From the NCBI GenBank assembly GCA_036365515.1, contig CM070874.1:221572942-221636941 (forward strand): a stretch of 64,000 nucleotides of DNA. The letters are read 5' to 3'. The notes beneath the pieces were generated by a model. That model worked only from the letters and a program-made list of their open reading frames with translations, was not told the DNA's origin and did no database searches. The translations under genes and the position numbers were made by a program. The stretch comes from Torymus aiolomorphi (lineage: Eukaryota > Arthropoda > Insecta > Hymenoptera > Torymidae). Shown here one piece after another: positions 1 through 11,575 of the stretch (positions are counted from its first letter, which is position 1; each line of letters starts with the position of its first letter).

Positions 1-599
1 TTAATATTTTATTATTTAATATATTTACTTCTTCATTATGTAAAGTTAATATAACATTGTTTGAAAAATCATAATTATTGTTAATATTTTTATAAATTAT
101 ATGACAAACATTATTTGATTTCCATTCATTAGGAATAATAAATTGATCAATTTTTCCTTCTCCTATATTTAATAAAAATGATGCAAATTCTTTATTTTTA
201 GTACGTATATTTATTTTTAATTTAAAAATATTAAATAAAGCCCAAACATATGAATGTTTAATGGATTCTTCTATAATTCTATTTCTAAATCCATTTTCTA
301 TTACTGGAAGAATTTGTTTAAAATCTTCACCTAAAATAATTAATTTTCCCCCAAAGGGATTATTATTATAACATACATCTTTTAAAGTTTTATCTACGAT
401 TTCCAAAGCTTTTTTAGGTATCATTGAAGCTTCGTCCCAGATAATAACTTCAACTTCTCTTAATTTTTTTTTATCTGAATCTAATTTTAGGAAAGCAGTT
501 TCAATATTAGATAAATCTAGTTGTAATCGGAATGTTCCATGGCTTGTCATACCTTTAGATAACAAAATAGATGCTATACCTATCCAAGCCATTGATAAA
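1..599 (-). pseudogene. Helitron Pif1-like helicase, C-terminal half (continues off the window)
   Basis: The minus strand reads open for about 199 codons and runs off the left edge. Seen: a Walker B/motif II of the form IIWDEASM near 430-450, followed by the Pif1 motif GGKLIILGEDFKQILPV near 320-360, then a region ending ILTLHNEEVNILNNKI at the edge. In Helitron RepHel proteins this helicase domain unwinds DNA during rolling-circle transposition. The frame meets a TAA just above position 600, where similarity begins abruptly with SMAWIGIASILL. The matching upstream part with the Walker A motif lies at 4973-5990, so this gene is split by an insertion. No start codon belongs to this piece. Confidence 0.85.
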
Positions 600-2544
600 A
601 TTTTTTTTTATTGTAATGAAATAATTCTATGGCACTTCCATTTAAAAACAGGGATAGATTTACGAACCAGCATTTAATTTGTAGAAAAAATTCATTTACA
701 CATTTTAACCGATCTGGCCCGTCAAGTATGTATGGGACATCATAGGACCACCCCTTGCTAGAGCATGCATCTCTAGACTTCCCTTGTCCTCCCAAGATGA
801 TGTTATAGAACGTAATGTTATAGAATTTTTTTTTCAATAGGATGTAATCGTAAAATATTTAAAAAATAAAAAGGAGACGTTATAGAATATAATTAGAAAT
901 AATTTTCGCCCACGCGTATGTAAAAGGCGTATGTAATTCTATAGTTTTGTAGAAGTACTATGGTGCAATTTTACATCCGAGGTACAAAAAGTTTTATTTC
1001 GGTACTTGCCTACAATAAATTGATTTCAGTACTTTCTTGTGTTTAATTTGTATATAGAAGCATGAACCAATTTGAATAAAATTCTGAGAACAGTCATACA
1101 GTGATGGTTTCGGGGAGTTGTTTGCATTACTTGACTATTAAAAATTGATTTCACAACTTTCATGTGTTTGATTTACAGTGAACAATGTGAATGTAGTTAC
1201 ATATAATTTGTTGAGCATACCCTAACTAAAAAATGTAAAAGACTGTTTTCCTAGTATTTATTTGATTTCTTTTAAAAAATTATAATATGTATTATTTTAT
1301 AGATTTAATAAAACAACTAGATATGATTTTATAGATTACACAGAAAAACTCAGATACTTGCCTTATTTTATACTTTCGTAGAAAGTTTTATAACAATACA
1401 ATTTATTTTACTGATTGTTTTAAAAAAATATTTAAGTTCTCATTAAAGTCTTGTATAGATTAAACTTTTGACGTCTCCCACCCTGGGAAAATCATATAAT
1501 ACACGAGAATAACTGAGCACTTTTATTTGTTGAAATTTTCACAATATAACACATCCGTTTTGCTTTTTTCATTTGACATAATCTTTTAATTGGTGCTTGA
1601 GTAAATATGTACAACAGTAAAGCACTGATATCGACTAAGCTTCTTGCAGATGACAAATGCCTTTCCATTAATAATATAACCACCAGGGTCATGAGGACAA
1701 TCGCTCAATTTGCAAATTTATAATTAGATTTTTCAGTAGTACCTAATTAGAACTTCTTATATATAATAATACTGACAATCACCATAAAGTAGAACGAGGC
1801 TCTAATTCTAGGGGGACAACTACCACAATATTTCTGCCTCTACTACTGGAGGAATAGAGGTTGTGTGCTTTGATAGACTTGAATACTTGAATATCATAAT
1901 AATCTTTTGGTGCCCATGATACATAGTGATTCGAGAACACCATCCAACAAGAAAAATTTATAAAGAATGTACGTGTATGCATTAATCACATATAATTATC
2001 TGAAAACAAAGAGAAGCCTAGGTCTGAAGGAATTAATATAATTAAATAAATAATATTATTACACTTTTAGTATATATGTAAAAATATTGAGTATATGATA
2101 CACTTTTAAAGTCTGAGAAAATCTTACATCTCACTATTTCCAGATTTTAATAAGTTGATATCCTGCTTATTTCAGATGTCGTCATAAATGCTTCACAAAT
2201 TTTTTTTTATAATGATTTTTACTTCCAGAAACATTTTGAAACAAAAAACTTGTAATAGTAATAGAACTTGTAATGTATTTGTTTAAAAATATAATTCTTT
2301 CAATTCTCTTCTATGATGTAGTATAATGGTAAAAAAAAATAATTCTTGCGTTCTAATACTCTGTAATAAAAAAAGATTTCACAAAGTAACAAGAACTTTT
2401 ATATATTTTATATTAATACGATTAATTATTTTCTAATAAAAGTTTGCTACTTATCTGAATATATTTATTATATATTTTGTTTTATATGTGTATATTATTT
2501 CACATACAAATGGAGAGGTTATATGTTATACAAATAAATACTTA

Positions 2545-2618
2545 TTTTGTATAATAACATATTACTTCATTTACGGCAGATGTTTTGCCAGTACCAGAAA
2601 CTTCACTTATAAAGCAGC
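2545..2618 (-). pseudogene. Short P-loop fragment, possibly ORC1-like
   Basis: A ~24-codon stretch on the minus strand reads ISEVSGTGKTSAVNEV, a P-loop GTGKT with surrounding residues like those of the AAA+ subunit ORC1/CDC6. It has stops on both sides and no further recognisable domain. It may be a captured exon fragment or chance. Confidence 0.25.
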
Positions 2619-2971
2619 TTTAATAGATAGAACTTGAAAGAACTTGAATAGATAGAACGTGCAGCTTTAATAGATGGAACTTTACTAGCGCTACTGTCAC
2701 TCTCACTTATATTCTCACTCTCACTTGTACCCGCTTGGAAATTTTAGCTGGGCTACCCCGCCAAAGGAAGTGGCCCCTCTGTGGCTGCCATCGATGGCCC
2801 CCATCGCAAATATAATGGTGTCCCCCCCTGGCCACGCTCGGGGCCACGCAAAACTTCGCTCGCTGACGAAATATAGATGCTGCCGTTTGCACATGCGCGT
2901 AGAGAATATACTAGTATATGCGCCACATGCGGTCAGGGATGGGTATATAGTACATTTCGACACGAGTGGGG

Positions 2972-3013
2972 AAGTCGATTATTTAGCTGGTACACCACCT
3001 AAATAATCGACTT
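2972..3013. repeat. 15-bp perfect hairpin
   Basis: AAGTCGATTATTTAG at 2972-2986 is exactly reverse-complementary to 2999-3013, with a 12-nt spacer. It could be a MITE relic or a structural element. No gene adjoins it. Confidence 0.7.
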
Positions 3014-3310
3014 ACGCATTAGTTTTGAACGATATTTTATACGACGAGCGCCGAAAAATCATATCAAAGTTGTGAATTTGAGGTTAGAGTTGTATAAAAT
3101 GTAATAACGTACTGCTTGTGAATTTCGGAGCAACTGTTTATCGGAGCATAAATTAATTTATAATAAAAAATTGTTAATAAAAATTAAAGTAGATATCGCA
3201 AATAAAAAAATAAGTTACGTAAAAAATAAATGTTATGTAGAGAAAATAATAAAATTAATTTTAACCTAAAAAGTGTCTAGTAGTCATGCATAGTAGTCGG
3301 GTTATGCCAT

Positions 3311-3337
3311 CGTTCGATTCGTAGCCTATGTATAATA

Positions 3338-3384
<47 letters not shown>

Positions 3385-3426
3385 ATGTATATATAGATAT
3401 ACTACATATGGGCTACGAAACGAACG
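3311..3426. repeat. Palindrome with (AT)n centre
   Basis: Arms of about 35 bp (CGTTCG..CGTAGCC on the left, GGCTACGAAACGAACG on the right) flank an (AT)n run at about 3340-3380. The structure would extrude as a cruciform, and looks like a small foldback element whose centre expanded as a microsatellite. Confidence 0.65.
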
Positions 3427-3756
3427 ACGTACGGCGTAAGAAATGCTATAAATCGAACGCAACCGTGCAATGTCTTCTGCTAATGTGGCAGCCTCCATTG
3501 GCCCATGGGAGTGCCCCATTACATGCCACAGTGGTGCCACTGTGGCAGCCACCCTCGGCCCCCAGTAGGCGATAGGGCGACCACTGGTGGCCCAGGCCAG
3601 CGCCACTAGTCAATTTCGAAGCGGGTACTTTCATCCTCTTCTTCCACATCACCATTATATTCATCACTTTCATTAACTTATTTATACATAGAATCATCAG
3701 CATGTTCATTATACTTAATTCGTTTCATATATATGTTCTTTAGATTATGTCTTTCA

Positions 3757-4218
3757 TAATTTTTGAGGTGTACCAAATCATTGGGCTTTTAAATTTTGTT
3801 GCAGATCCTTTCCCGGTGTTGTAAATGTACTAGGTATTCTAATCAAAGTTTTTGATCCAAGACGAGCAGGAGAAATTTTTTATTTGTATTTGGCACATTT
3901 CATTTTCATCTACTTCATTTGCATCTCCTTTCTGGTTCTTATTTCAATAGTATTCTTATTACTATTTTCAGCTTTTAGAGACATAATTGTTGAGGTGTAC
4001 CACATAATTGGTATTTGAAATTTTTTTGCAGATCCTTTTTCGGTGTTGTAGATTCACTATGTGTTCTAATCAAAGTTTTTATTTTAAATCCAAGACGAGC
4101 AGGAGAAATATTTTTATTTGTATTTGGCATTTCGTTTTCATCTATTTCATTTGCATCTGCTTTCTGGTTCTAATTTCAATAATATTCTTATTACCTATTA
4201 TCTTCAGCTTTTAGAGTA
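3757..4218. repeat. Tandem duplication, ~228-bp unit, two copies
   Basis: Units near 3757-3978 and 3986-4218 share long blocks (GCAGATCCTTT, TCTAATCAAAGTTTTT, CAAGACGAGCAGGAGAAAT, TTGCATCT). They have diverged by small indels. On the minus strand short peptide blocks recur but stops interrupt them, so no gene is called. Confidence 0.7.
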
Positions 4219-4972
4219 TTTACTGACTCCAACAAAAATCTTCTTGACTCTGCAAAAAATAAACAAAAAATTTTCAAAAAGTATCAATTCTTTTATTTAA
4301 AATTACCAATTAACATTTAACCATTTAATACTTATCTAAAAACAATTGTTACCCCATTGGTGCTCGTAAATAAATTCTTTTTGTCAGTGGAGTTCTCGAA
4401 ACCTTTAATAATTAATTATTTAAATAAACACTCTACCGCGATGGTCAGTGATATTGTGGTATATAATAATAAATATATCACAGACATATAGACAGGTTAT
4501 GTTATTACTGTATGTATTATTATTATATGTGTATTTATATAAATATACAAAAAAATATACATGTTTCTCTCTCTCTATCTCTCTCTCACTTTCTGCGTGT
4601 ATATATAGTTATATATATCATAGTAGGTAGGAGCTTGACCAATCACAAACGAGCAGCGGTCGGAACAAAACAGCTGATCGACGAGAGAAAAGAAGAAGAA
4701 AATTTTTCGATTTGAAAACAGCCATCGGAAATTATGAACTCGATATACATCAAAACGAAACAATATTTTTAATTGAAATTTTTTATACATGTAGTATATC
4801 AGAAAAGCTATCCGTTGATATATTCAAGTATGAGAAAAAACATAATGCGAAGTCATAAAAAAATAGTGAAATTCTCGCACACCCATTTCAATGTATATGT
4901 AGCACGGTCGTCCCTCAGGCTTCTTCTACATTGGACAGTTACTTGCCTTCGGAGCGCGCCCGCGCTCCTTGA

Positions 4973-5990
4973 TGAATCAATGTTTTATATAAAAAAGTTT
5001 TTCCTGAACCACCTGGACCATCTAAGAAATACATTTTATTGCTATTATTTATTATTGTTTCAAAAATATATTTTTGGTCTTCATTCAATTGATTGAACAT
5101 ATTGTTAAATTTTTCTTTACTGTAGTTCAAATTTCTAAATTAAATTCATCTATTTCACATATTTCGTTTATAATTGGTTCAGATAAACCAAAATCGTTAC
5201 ATGACATTTCTTCAGTATTCTGTAAAAAATTGTTTATAACTTTCCCAAATAATATTACCTTGAATGTTTTCGCATAAAAGAAAAATAGCAAAAAGTTTTC
5301 ATAACTGGAAGGGAAGCATTATTTGACATGCTTCTTCGAAAATATTATAAATTTGTGTTTCGTGTTCGACTAAACCCATGATAATAGCAGTTTCTCTATA
5401 AGTATTATATGTTTTATTTTCGTAAGTTCTTAGATCATTAAGGTGATGCGATATCCACGCTGTTACTCAAAATTGGGTTCCCATTTTTCTCATTCAATTT
5501 TTAATTTTAAGGAAAAAGCTCTTTGATACGTTATAGTTCTTTATTAAACTTAAAACGTGTCAAAGGGTTTTATTCAAAAAGTTTAAAATTGAAGGAGAAA
5601 AAGGGGAACCCAGAATTGAGTAATAGTGTGGGATATCACATCACCTTAAATGATGTTGCTCCTTTTACTCCATTAAGTATTAGTTTAAGGAAAAAACGTT
5701 CAGTGTCTTTCGGTGATACTACATTTAATCTACCAATAGCCTTATTTATTCGCTGTTTTGAACGTTTTAACCACTTTTTTTTCATTAGAAAAAATATAAT
5801 ATTTTGGTATGTTTACATATTTTATTTTTTTTGCAAAATCATCATTTTTATTTAACGTAAACCATGCTGTTAATGTAGTTTCCCATTTATTTAATGCACT
5901 TAATACATTGTGTTCATCAAAAATAATCTTCTGTTGATTTTCTGTATGAATAGATAATCTTATAACTGTATGACTTCTACCACATAACGG
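4973..5990 (-). pseudogene. Helitron Pif1-like helicase, Walker A-containing half, broken
   Basis: Reading downward from 5990, blocks typical of Helitron helicases appear in order: HTVIRLSIHTENQQ, an LTAWFTLNK block, an IGRLNVVSP block, VKGATSFKDLRTYEN, then QIYNIFEEAC, and finally Walker A DGPGGSGKTFLYKTL (~4990-5035). Walker A binds ATP for DNA unwinding. Breaks seen: an in-frame TGA at 5299-5301, another stop in the acidic segment near 5220, a frameshift near 5140, and a 204-bp MITE at 5442-5645. The frame has a stop directly above 5990, so the Rep nuclease domain is absent. The gene is dead and continues at 1-599 after the insertion. Confidence 0.85.
5442..5645. mobile_element. 204-bp MITE with TTAA target duplication
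   Basis: Inverted termini of about 42 bp (GGTGATGCGATATCC on the left, GGTGATGTGATATCCC on the right complement) are flanked by TTAA at 5438-5441 and 5646-5649. TTAA duplications are typical of piggyBac- and Kolobok-type elements. It sits inside the helicase coding sequence, which resumes cleanly on both sides. This supports a precise insertion. Confidence 0.88.
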
Positions 5991-6317
5991 TTAAAAAAAT
6001 ATTAATAGTAATAATTTATTTTTTTTTAGGTAAAAAGTTCAAAAATAATAACAGAAAGAAAGGATAATGAAATAGTGGTTATGTAGGGCTCCAGGCGAAG
6101 GATACCACTTTAAACAAAATCCAACGCGCCTCTTCACAGTACCTCTCGGGTGGCGTGAAAAACTGTTAATAATATATAAGTTATATATATTATACTGATA
6201 AAAATTTTTATGAACAATAGAATTGTTTTTAACTATACATTTATATCTTTCTAAAAAACAATTCCAACAGAATTGCTTCTAAAAATTTTTCTAACAGGAA
6301 AAGTCATCTAAAGATGT

Positions 6318-6560
6318 TGTTTAAGAGACATTGAGGGGGAGCCAGGAGGGGCTGTGGGGGAGGTGGTGAGGAGGGAGTGAGGAGGGGGTGAGGAGGGCGT
6401 GAGAAGAGGGCGAGAAGGGGGTGAGGGAGGGAGTATAATAGAATAATAAGTCACGAAATAACGTAAAAAATGACGGAATTTTACGGTATTTTGAGGAGGG
6501 GATGAGGAGGGGGCGAGGAGGGGGTGAGGAGGGTGCGAGGGGGGTGAGGAGGGGCTATGT
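6318..6560. repeat. G-rich minisatellite (GGAGGGGGTGA-like units)
   Basis: Two blocks of GTGAGGAGGG-type repeats surround a less repetitive 6425-6495 segment. Runs of four or more G on the plus strand make G-quadruplex folding plausible. The minus-strand Pro/Ser ORF across it is a by-product of composition. Confidence 0.75.
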
Positions 6561-6807
6561 GGTAACATTCCTCTATATAATATAGGAAGATATATATATA
6601 TATACACACGCACACACAATATAATCCATTATAATATTAAATTAATAATATTAATATTAAATTATAATATTAATGAATTTCTTTTTCCCAACAAAAAACA
6701 AAAACCACATAAAATTTTAAAACTTCAAATGTTGTATATAAATACTTTGAACTATATGTATATATTGTAAATAATAATTTTTCTTTCCCAGAAATCAAGA
6801 TACTTAC

Positions 6808-7131
6808 CCGATTAATTATTATTTCTTGTTGATACCGTTGAATAAATTCGTCGCCCCATATCAAGCATTGTACTCTCTTTGTACAATTGTTATCGAGAAC
6901 AAATTTAAATAATTTGTATTTTCGGTTCTGACCTACTTCTTGAGCAGCACATATTTCATCAACATATCCAATTAGTTCTCTGTAACATAAAATTACATAC
7001 ATTTACTATTTTATTTATATAAAAATATAAAAATATAATATACAATAAAAAAAAATTTCATTGACTTACGTCGTTTCATCTTTATCAGTCAATTCTGCTA
7101 AATCTTCATCGGAAGAGTATGGCAATTCCAT
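6808..7131 (-). CDS. Two-exon gene for an OB-fold (RPA-like) protein, partial
   Basis: Exon 1 (7131-7070) starts MELPYSSDEDLAELTD and ends at a GTAAGT donor. Exon 2 (6980-6808) begins after a TTACAG acceptor and ends at a second GTAAGT donor, so at least one more exon is expected below 6808. The splice phase keeps one frame. Exon 2 has the shape of a single-stranded-DNA-binding OB fold: VDEICAAQEV, then KYKLFKFVLDN, then VQCLIWGDEFIQRY. Similar domains occur in RPA1-related proteins, some encoded by Helitrons and other transposons. It lies about 0.8 kb from the Helitron helicase remnant on the same strand, which fits a transposon origin but does not prove it. The function is inferred from fold pattern only. 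Confidence 0.55.
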
Positions 7132-7279
7132 TGTTTGTATATAAGTAAATACTTAATAGCTTTGATGTACTAATCCAGAATACGAAACTTGCAATCGGAA
7201 GATATAAACACTGTAAAATGCAGGCGAACACCAAATCTGAAAAATATTGATTAAATTAATAATTAATGATTAAACTTTC

Positions 7280-7650
7280 TGTACTAAAAATTACAAATTG
7301 AATTTTATATATTCTAACAAAAAAAAACTACTCAAACGGTTACTCAAATAAGAATTTAAATAATGAATAATTCATGATTAAATTGGTCAGTGCAAACATA
7401 CACGTGACAAACATATAACCTTAAAAATTCCCATACTAAAGCTAACAAAATGCATTTTAAAAATTCTAATAAGAAAAAACTACTCTAAATGTTACTCAAA
7501 TAATAATTTAAATAATGAATAATTAATGATTAAATTGATCAGTGCAAACATACACGTGACAAACATATAACCTTAAAAATTTCCATACTAAAGATTACAA
7601 ATTGCATTTTATAAATAAGAAAAACTACTTAAAATGTTAATTAAATAATA
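7280..7650. repeat. 152-bp tandem repeat, ~2.4 units
   Basis: The block CAGTGCAAACATACACGTGA recurs with a 152-bp spacing, as do ACTAAA(A/G)..TACAAA and GTTACTCAAATAA blocks. It lies upstream of the OB-fold gene and may belong to its 5' region. Confidence 0.8.
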
Positions 7651-8485
7651 ACTTAAATAATGATATTGATATTTACTTTTACTGCACTTGCGTAAATAAT
7701 ACTTGATGTCTGTTGATCTTTTCCGACAATATTCTTCCAATAATGTAAGTATGTACGTACGTACGTGCTTACCGCAAAACAGATATGGCGACAGTGAAAT
7801 ACTTTGCGTAAAGACACGATAAGATTATATAAGATAAGATACGATATTACGATTATACAGGTATTATAGATAGAGCAGGGGAGACATAGGGCTGCCCGTA
7901 AGTGAAAATGTCCAAACGTTAGAAAGAAAGAGAAGATCGCGGGACGTAGCTATCTCTCTCTTCATGCGTGCTCACGCTCCCTTTCTGCACTGACAAAAAT
8001 TCGGCGCGCCTCCTAACCTTCAAACGCAGTTGCAGCAGTGCCGCTATTCAGTGTAGTGTGCGCGCCGACTACGCGCAGCTGTTGTACTTTTTACACGCTT
8101 TCTGCGAGGTTAGGTGGCGCGCCGACAGACTGGCGCTGTGGCTATACCGAATAAGAGTAGCTCCTACTCTTACAAGAGTACCAGCTACTCTTTTAGGGGT
8201 AGCAGTTACTCCGATGGAAAGTATAGCCACTACTCCCTAAAATTGGCGCTGCACGTACACCTGAAGAGTAGGTGGCGCGCCAAATTTTTTTCAGTGTGCG
8301 CATACTGCGCACGCGCGAGTAGAGAGAGACAGCTACTTCCCGCTTCTCTCTCTTTCTAACTCTGCAACGGCCGGAGGCCTGATTTACCTACTCTATCTAT
8401 AATACCTCTATGATTACGATAAGTCATCATCCGGTATAGGATTACGACACGAAATCGAAATGTGAAACACATACACATTAGTAGT
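7651..8485. other. Intergenic, no gene recognised
   Basis: This contains a TACG microsatellite near 7750, GC-richer sequence with repeated GGCGCGCC sites (about 8003, 8118, 8274), and partly inverted AGTAGC/GTTACTCC blocks at 8155-8215. Short plus-strand ORFs here show no recognisable domain. Confidence 0.5.
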
Positions 8486-8625
8486 TATTGTGGCACCATG
8501 GGGAAGACACAACAAACCCCCACCACCACAGTGGTAGTGGTGGAGGGGGTATTATACATCCCCTCCCTCTCCCACCAGGGTGTGGTGGTGGTGGTTTGTT
8601 GTGTCTGCCCCATGTTGCCACAATA
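8486..8625. repeat. 140-bp near-perfect hairpin
   Basis: The 45-nt arms 8486-8530 and 8581-8625 match as reverse complements at 42 of 45 positions by eye. They begin TATTGTGGCA and contain AGACACAACAAACC. The centre is GGTGG/CCACC-rich. It looks like a small MITE or foldback element. It lies 25 bp left of the Kolobok-like element. Confidence 0.8.
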
Positions 8626-9314
8626 TTCAAAATTCAAAATTATGATTTAAGGGGACAAGCCATGGTTAGGGGGTCGAAAAATCGATTTTTTTTTTAATGT
8701 ACTATTTTGATAGCAAATTTTCCGCTGAATACTATGCTTCCAACCGCATTTCCAAATTCGATTTCGTTTAGAAAATACAGCTAAAACCGTGAAGTCACTT
8801 TTTTGCATATTTAGTGATTTTTCTTAAATTATCCATTTTAGATATACTATTGTTAATCTTATATTATTTTATGCTTCACAGCATACAATACTGAATTTAG
8901 AACGTAAATGTACATTGACATAGTAGGCAAACTTAACTCGAGGTATAAACCTCGTGTATTTTACTTTTACTCTACTTATACTAAAGTATAATACGTACAA
9001 TACATATAGATGGTTTAAAATCTCATCTGCTTACGTTCTGTCAGCGCCATAGTCGTTGGGATTTAAACTAAAAGTGTTTTGAATATAATTGAATCTGCAT
9101 TTTTCAATGCAATTTATTCAGTACTGACAAAAAATTTTTTTGTAAATAAAGTGCTGTGTAGAACTCTTTTAACTGAGAGTGTAGAAGACAGCGATTTTAG
9201 GTTAACTGCACTGTGCAAAGTGTTGTTAATATTTTTAATTTAGTGAGTTCAGTGAGTGACTTTTATTTGTGTTTTTTAATAACTAACATTATAGAGGATT
9301 AGATATTAGCCACT

Positions 9315-10785
9315 ATGGATTCTGACAAGAGAAATAGAACATCAGGAGCTCCAGGAAAGAAGAGAAAATTTGGAAGAAAAAAAAAAAACATAAAGGATTT
9401 AACAAAAATTCAGAGAATGTTCAACAAAAAATCACGAACAAAAGGAAAAGAAGTACAACTTCAGGGAAAATAAAAGATATATCTGTAGAAGCGTCACAAA
9501 CAAGAAACAGAATAATAGATATAAACATTCTGTTCTTACAGCTGGAGAAATTTCTTGTATGTGCAACATGTAAAGGACAAGTTAAAATTATAGAAGAAGA
9601 TATTCGAGGACTTGGCTCCAAATTTAACATTATGTGCAAAAATTGTTCAGAGAGAAGAATTATAAGCACGAGCAAGCAAGTTGGAGCTCAAAGCAATGCT
9701 TATGAAACCAACAGACGCAGTTTTCAAGGAATTTCAAGTTTGATTGGCTTGCGTTCTCAACAAGTTCTTGACATATTTATCAAGAACAGTTTTTGTAAAG
9801 CATGTTTAAAGTGGGAAAATAGAAAAGGCACCGAAGAATATGAAGACTGGTTCAGTGATCATCAAGATAAATGTGCAGCAAATCATGAAGGAAGTGCTGG
9901 AAAGATGGAAGTCGATGGAGTTGTGGAAATGTTTAGAAGATCTCAAGAAAAGTATAATGTAAAATACCATCATTACATTGGAGATGGAGCTTCGAAAGTG
10001 TACAGTGCTTTGTGCCAGGCCAAACCGTATGGAGATGAAGTTAAAGTTGAGAAGAAGGAGTGTGTGGGACACGTCCAGAAACGAATGGGAACCAGACTCA
10101 GGAATTTAAAGAAAAATTTTGGAAAAAGTTATTAGACGATGGAAAAAACATTGGAAACCAAGGACGATTAACAGCAAAAGTAATTGATCAGCTCACCACA
10201 TATTATGGTAATGCCATCAGAAACAACACGGACTCTGTAGAAAAAATGCTGAATGCTATATGGGCTACGTACTACCACAAGATTTCCACAGACCAGAATC
10301 CTCAACATCATTTATGCCCACCAGGACAGAGCAGTTGGTGCAAGTGGCAAAAAGCGAAGGCTCAAAAAAAACTAAAAGATTTTCATCATAAAGACAGTAT
10401 TCCTGCAGTGATTATGGAGCAGTTGAAACCAATTTACAAAGATCTCTCTGAACAGGAGCTGCTTCACAGATGTTTAGGCGGTTACACCTAAAATAGTAAT
10501 GAGAGTTTTAATAATTCAGTTTGGAAGATTGTAACCAAGACGTCCTTCAGTGGTGTACATGTGCTCACAGCAGGTGCTTGTATTGCTGTCACTTGCTTCA
10601 ACGATGGAAGAGTTGGTTTTCTGAATATTATGGAAGCCTTTGATGTGAAACCTGGAGTAGCTGCAATTGAGTGGGCACAGAAAAGCAATGACATCAGATT
10701 ATTTCATGCTGAGAGGAATGCCGAAGAAAACACTTTGGAAAATAGAAGAAAACGAAGGAGACTGCAATTGAATTTACCTGAATAG
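9315..10785 (+). pseudogene. Kolobok/Mutator-like transposase, degenerate
   Basis: The start MDSDKRNRTSGAPGKKRKF and a basic N-terminus are followed, after a frameshift in or near the A-run at ~9378-9460, by a Cys-containing segment (CATCKGQVK, MCKNCSERR). Then come an NHEGSAGKMEVDG block, IGDGASKVY with a candidate catalytic Asp, KKECVGHVQKRMGTRLRN, and NPQHHLCPPGQSSWCKW. A second frameshift lies near 10100-10130. A TAA at ~10489 replaces what is normally a sense codon before NSNESFN. In related proteins the NRRSF and SLIGL blocks are separated by over 100 residues holding the DGTWQKRG Asp motif. Here they nearly touch, so an internal deletion removed a catalytic residue. The copy cannot encode an active enzyme. 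Confidence 0.82.
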
Positions 10786-11244
10786 TCATATGCACCAGGT
10801 TCTTACTAGAGTAGGTAAAAAGTTATTTTTATGCGATAATAGCTAATATAATATTTATTAATTTTTTTCTTTTTACAGGTGTGTTATTGGCTCTCATAAA
10901 AGGATTAATTTATTTTGAGGTTATTTTTACTGTCAATAACATTTATGACTAACAATGTTTTCAGCCTAGTAAGAAAAAAAAATAAGTACAACATTTATGT
11001 ATTAATCTAAAAATTTAAAAATATTGTTGAATTAATGAAATTTTTTTTTATAGGTTTATTCAACAGTTAAAATGATTTAGCCAGGACTACTTTCATCTAA
11101 TTGGTATCTGTTTCATTTTTCCACTAAAATATATCATACAGAATGAAAAAAAAAATTTTGGTAAGTAGTTTTGAAACTTATATAAAGTTATAGGAAACCA
11201 AAACTTTGAATTGAATTTCTGAATAACTTGTTTTTTGTATTTAC

Positions 11245-11575
11245 AGGGACTTTGCCGCAGGATTTCTTTTAAATAAAGCAAGCTACAGGTTTGGAAATTT
11301 AGGAGTATCTTTAAAATTGTGTTGGTTATAGAAAATGTGAGGTACTTTTTTGAAAAAGGCTTTAGAAAAAAAATTATAAAATAAAATTACAAAAAATATT
11401 GAAATTTTAATAAAAAAAACATAAAAAAAATAGATTTTTCATTAAAAAACAATTTTAAAAATTTTTTTAAAAAAAAGTAGCTCACATTTTCTATAACTGG
11501 TATAACTACAAAGATACTCCTAAGTAACCAGACTCCTGTCTTGCTTTGTTCAAAAAATTTCTTGCGGCAATGACA
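11245..11575. repeat. Inverted repeat within the transposon tail
   Basis: The 11245-11345 stretch (TTGCCGCAGGATTT, AATAAAGCAAG, TTAGGAGTATCTTT, TTATAGAAAATGTGAG) recurs as its reverse complement at 11475-11575. It surrounds an A-rich centre. It is either a nested foldback element or the subterminal repeats of the transposon. Confidence 0.7.

Larger units (their letters stand above)
600..4972. mobile_element. ~4.4 kb insertion splitting the Helitron helicase
   Basis: The two helicase pieces on either side are colinear on the minus strand and would meet within the segment just after Walker A, so the material between is secondary. Inside are AT-rich sequence, an AT palindrome (3311-3426), a 2972-3013 hairpin, a tandem duplication (3757-4218), and GC-rich stretches at 2740-2900 and 3480-3600. 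The right edge carries a GC-rich hairpin (GGAGCGCG-CC-CGCGCTCC, ~4952-4969) whose sequence and ~75 bp of neighbourhood recur at 63.77 kb, so it is a repeat-family terminus. No transposase was recognised. Whether one insertion or several nested ones is not resolvable by eye. Confidence 0.55.

Noticed and set aside
6308..6619. Proline/serine-rich protein on the minus strand
   Set aside because: It is the translation of the G-rich minisatellite.
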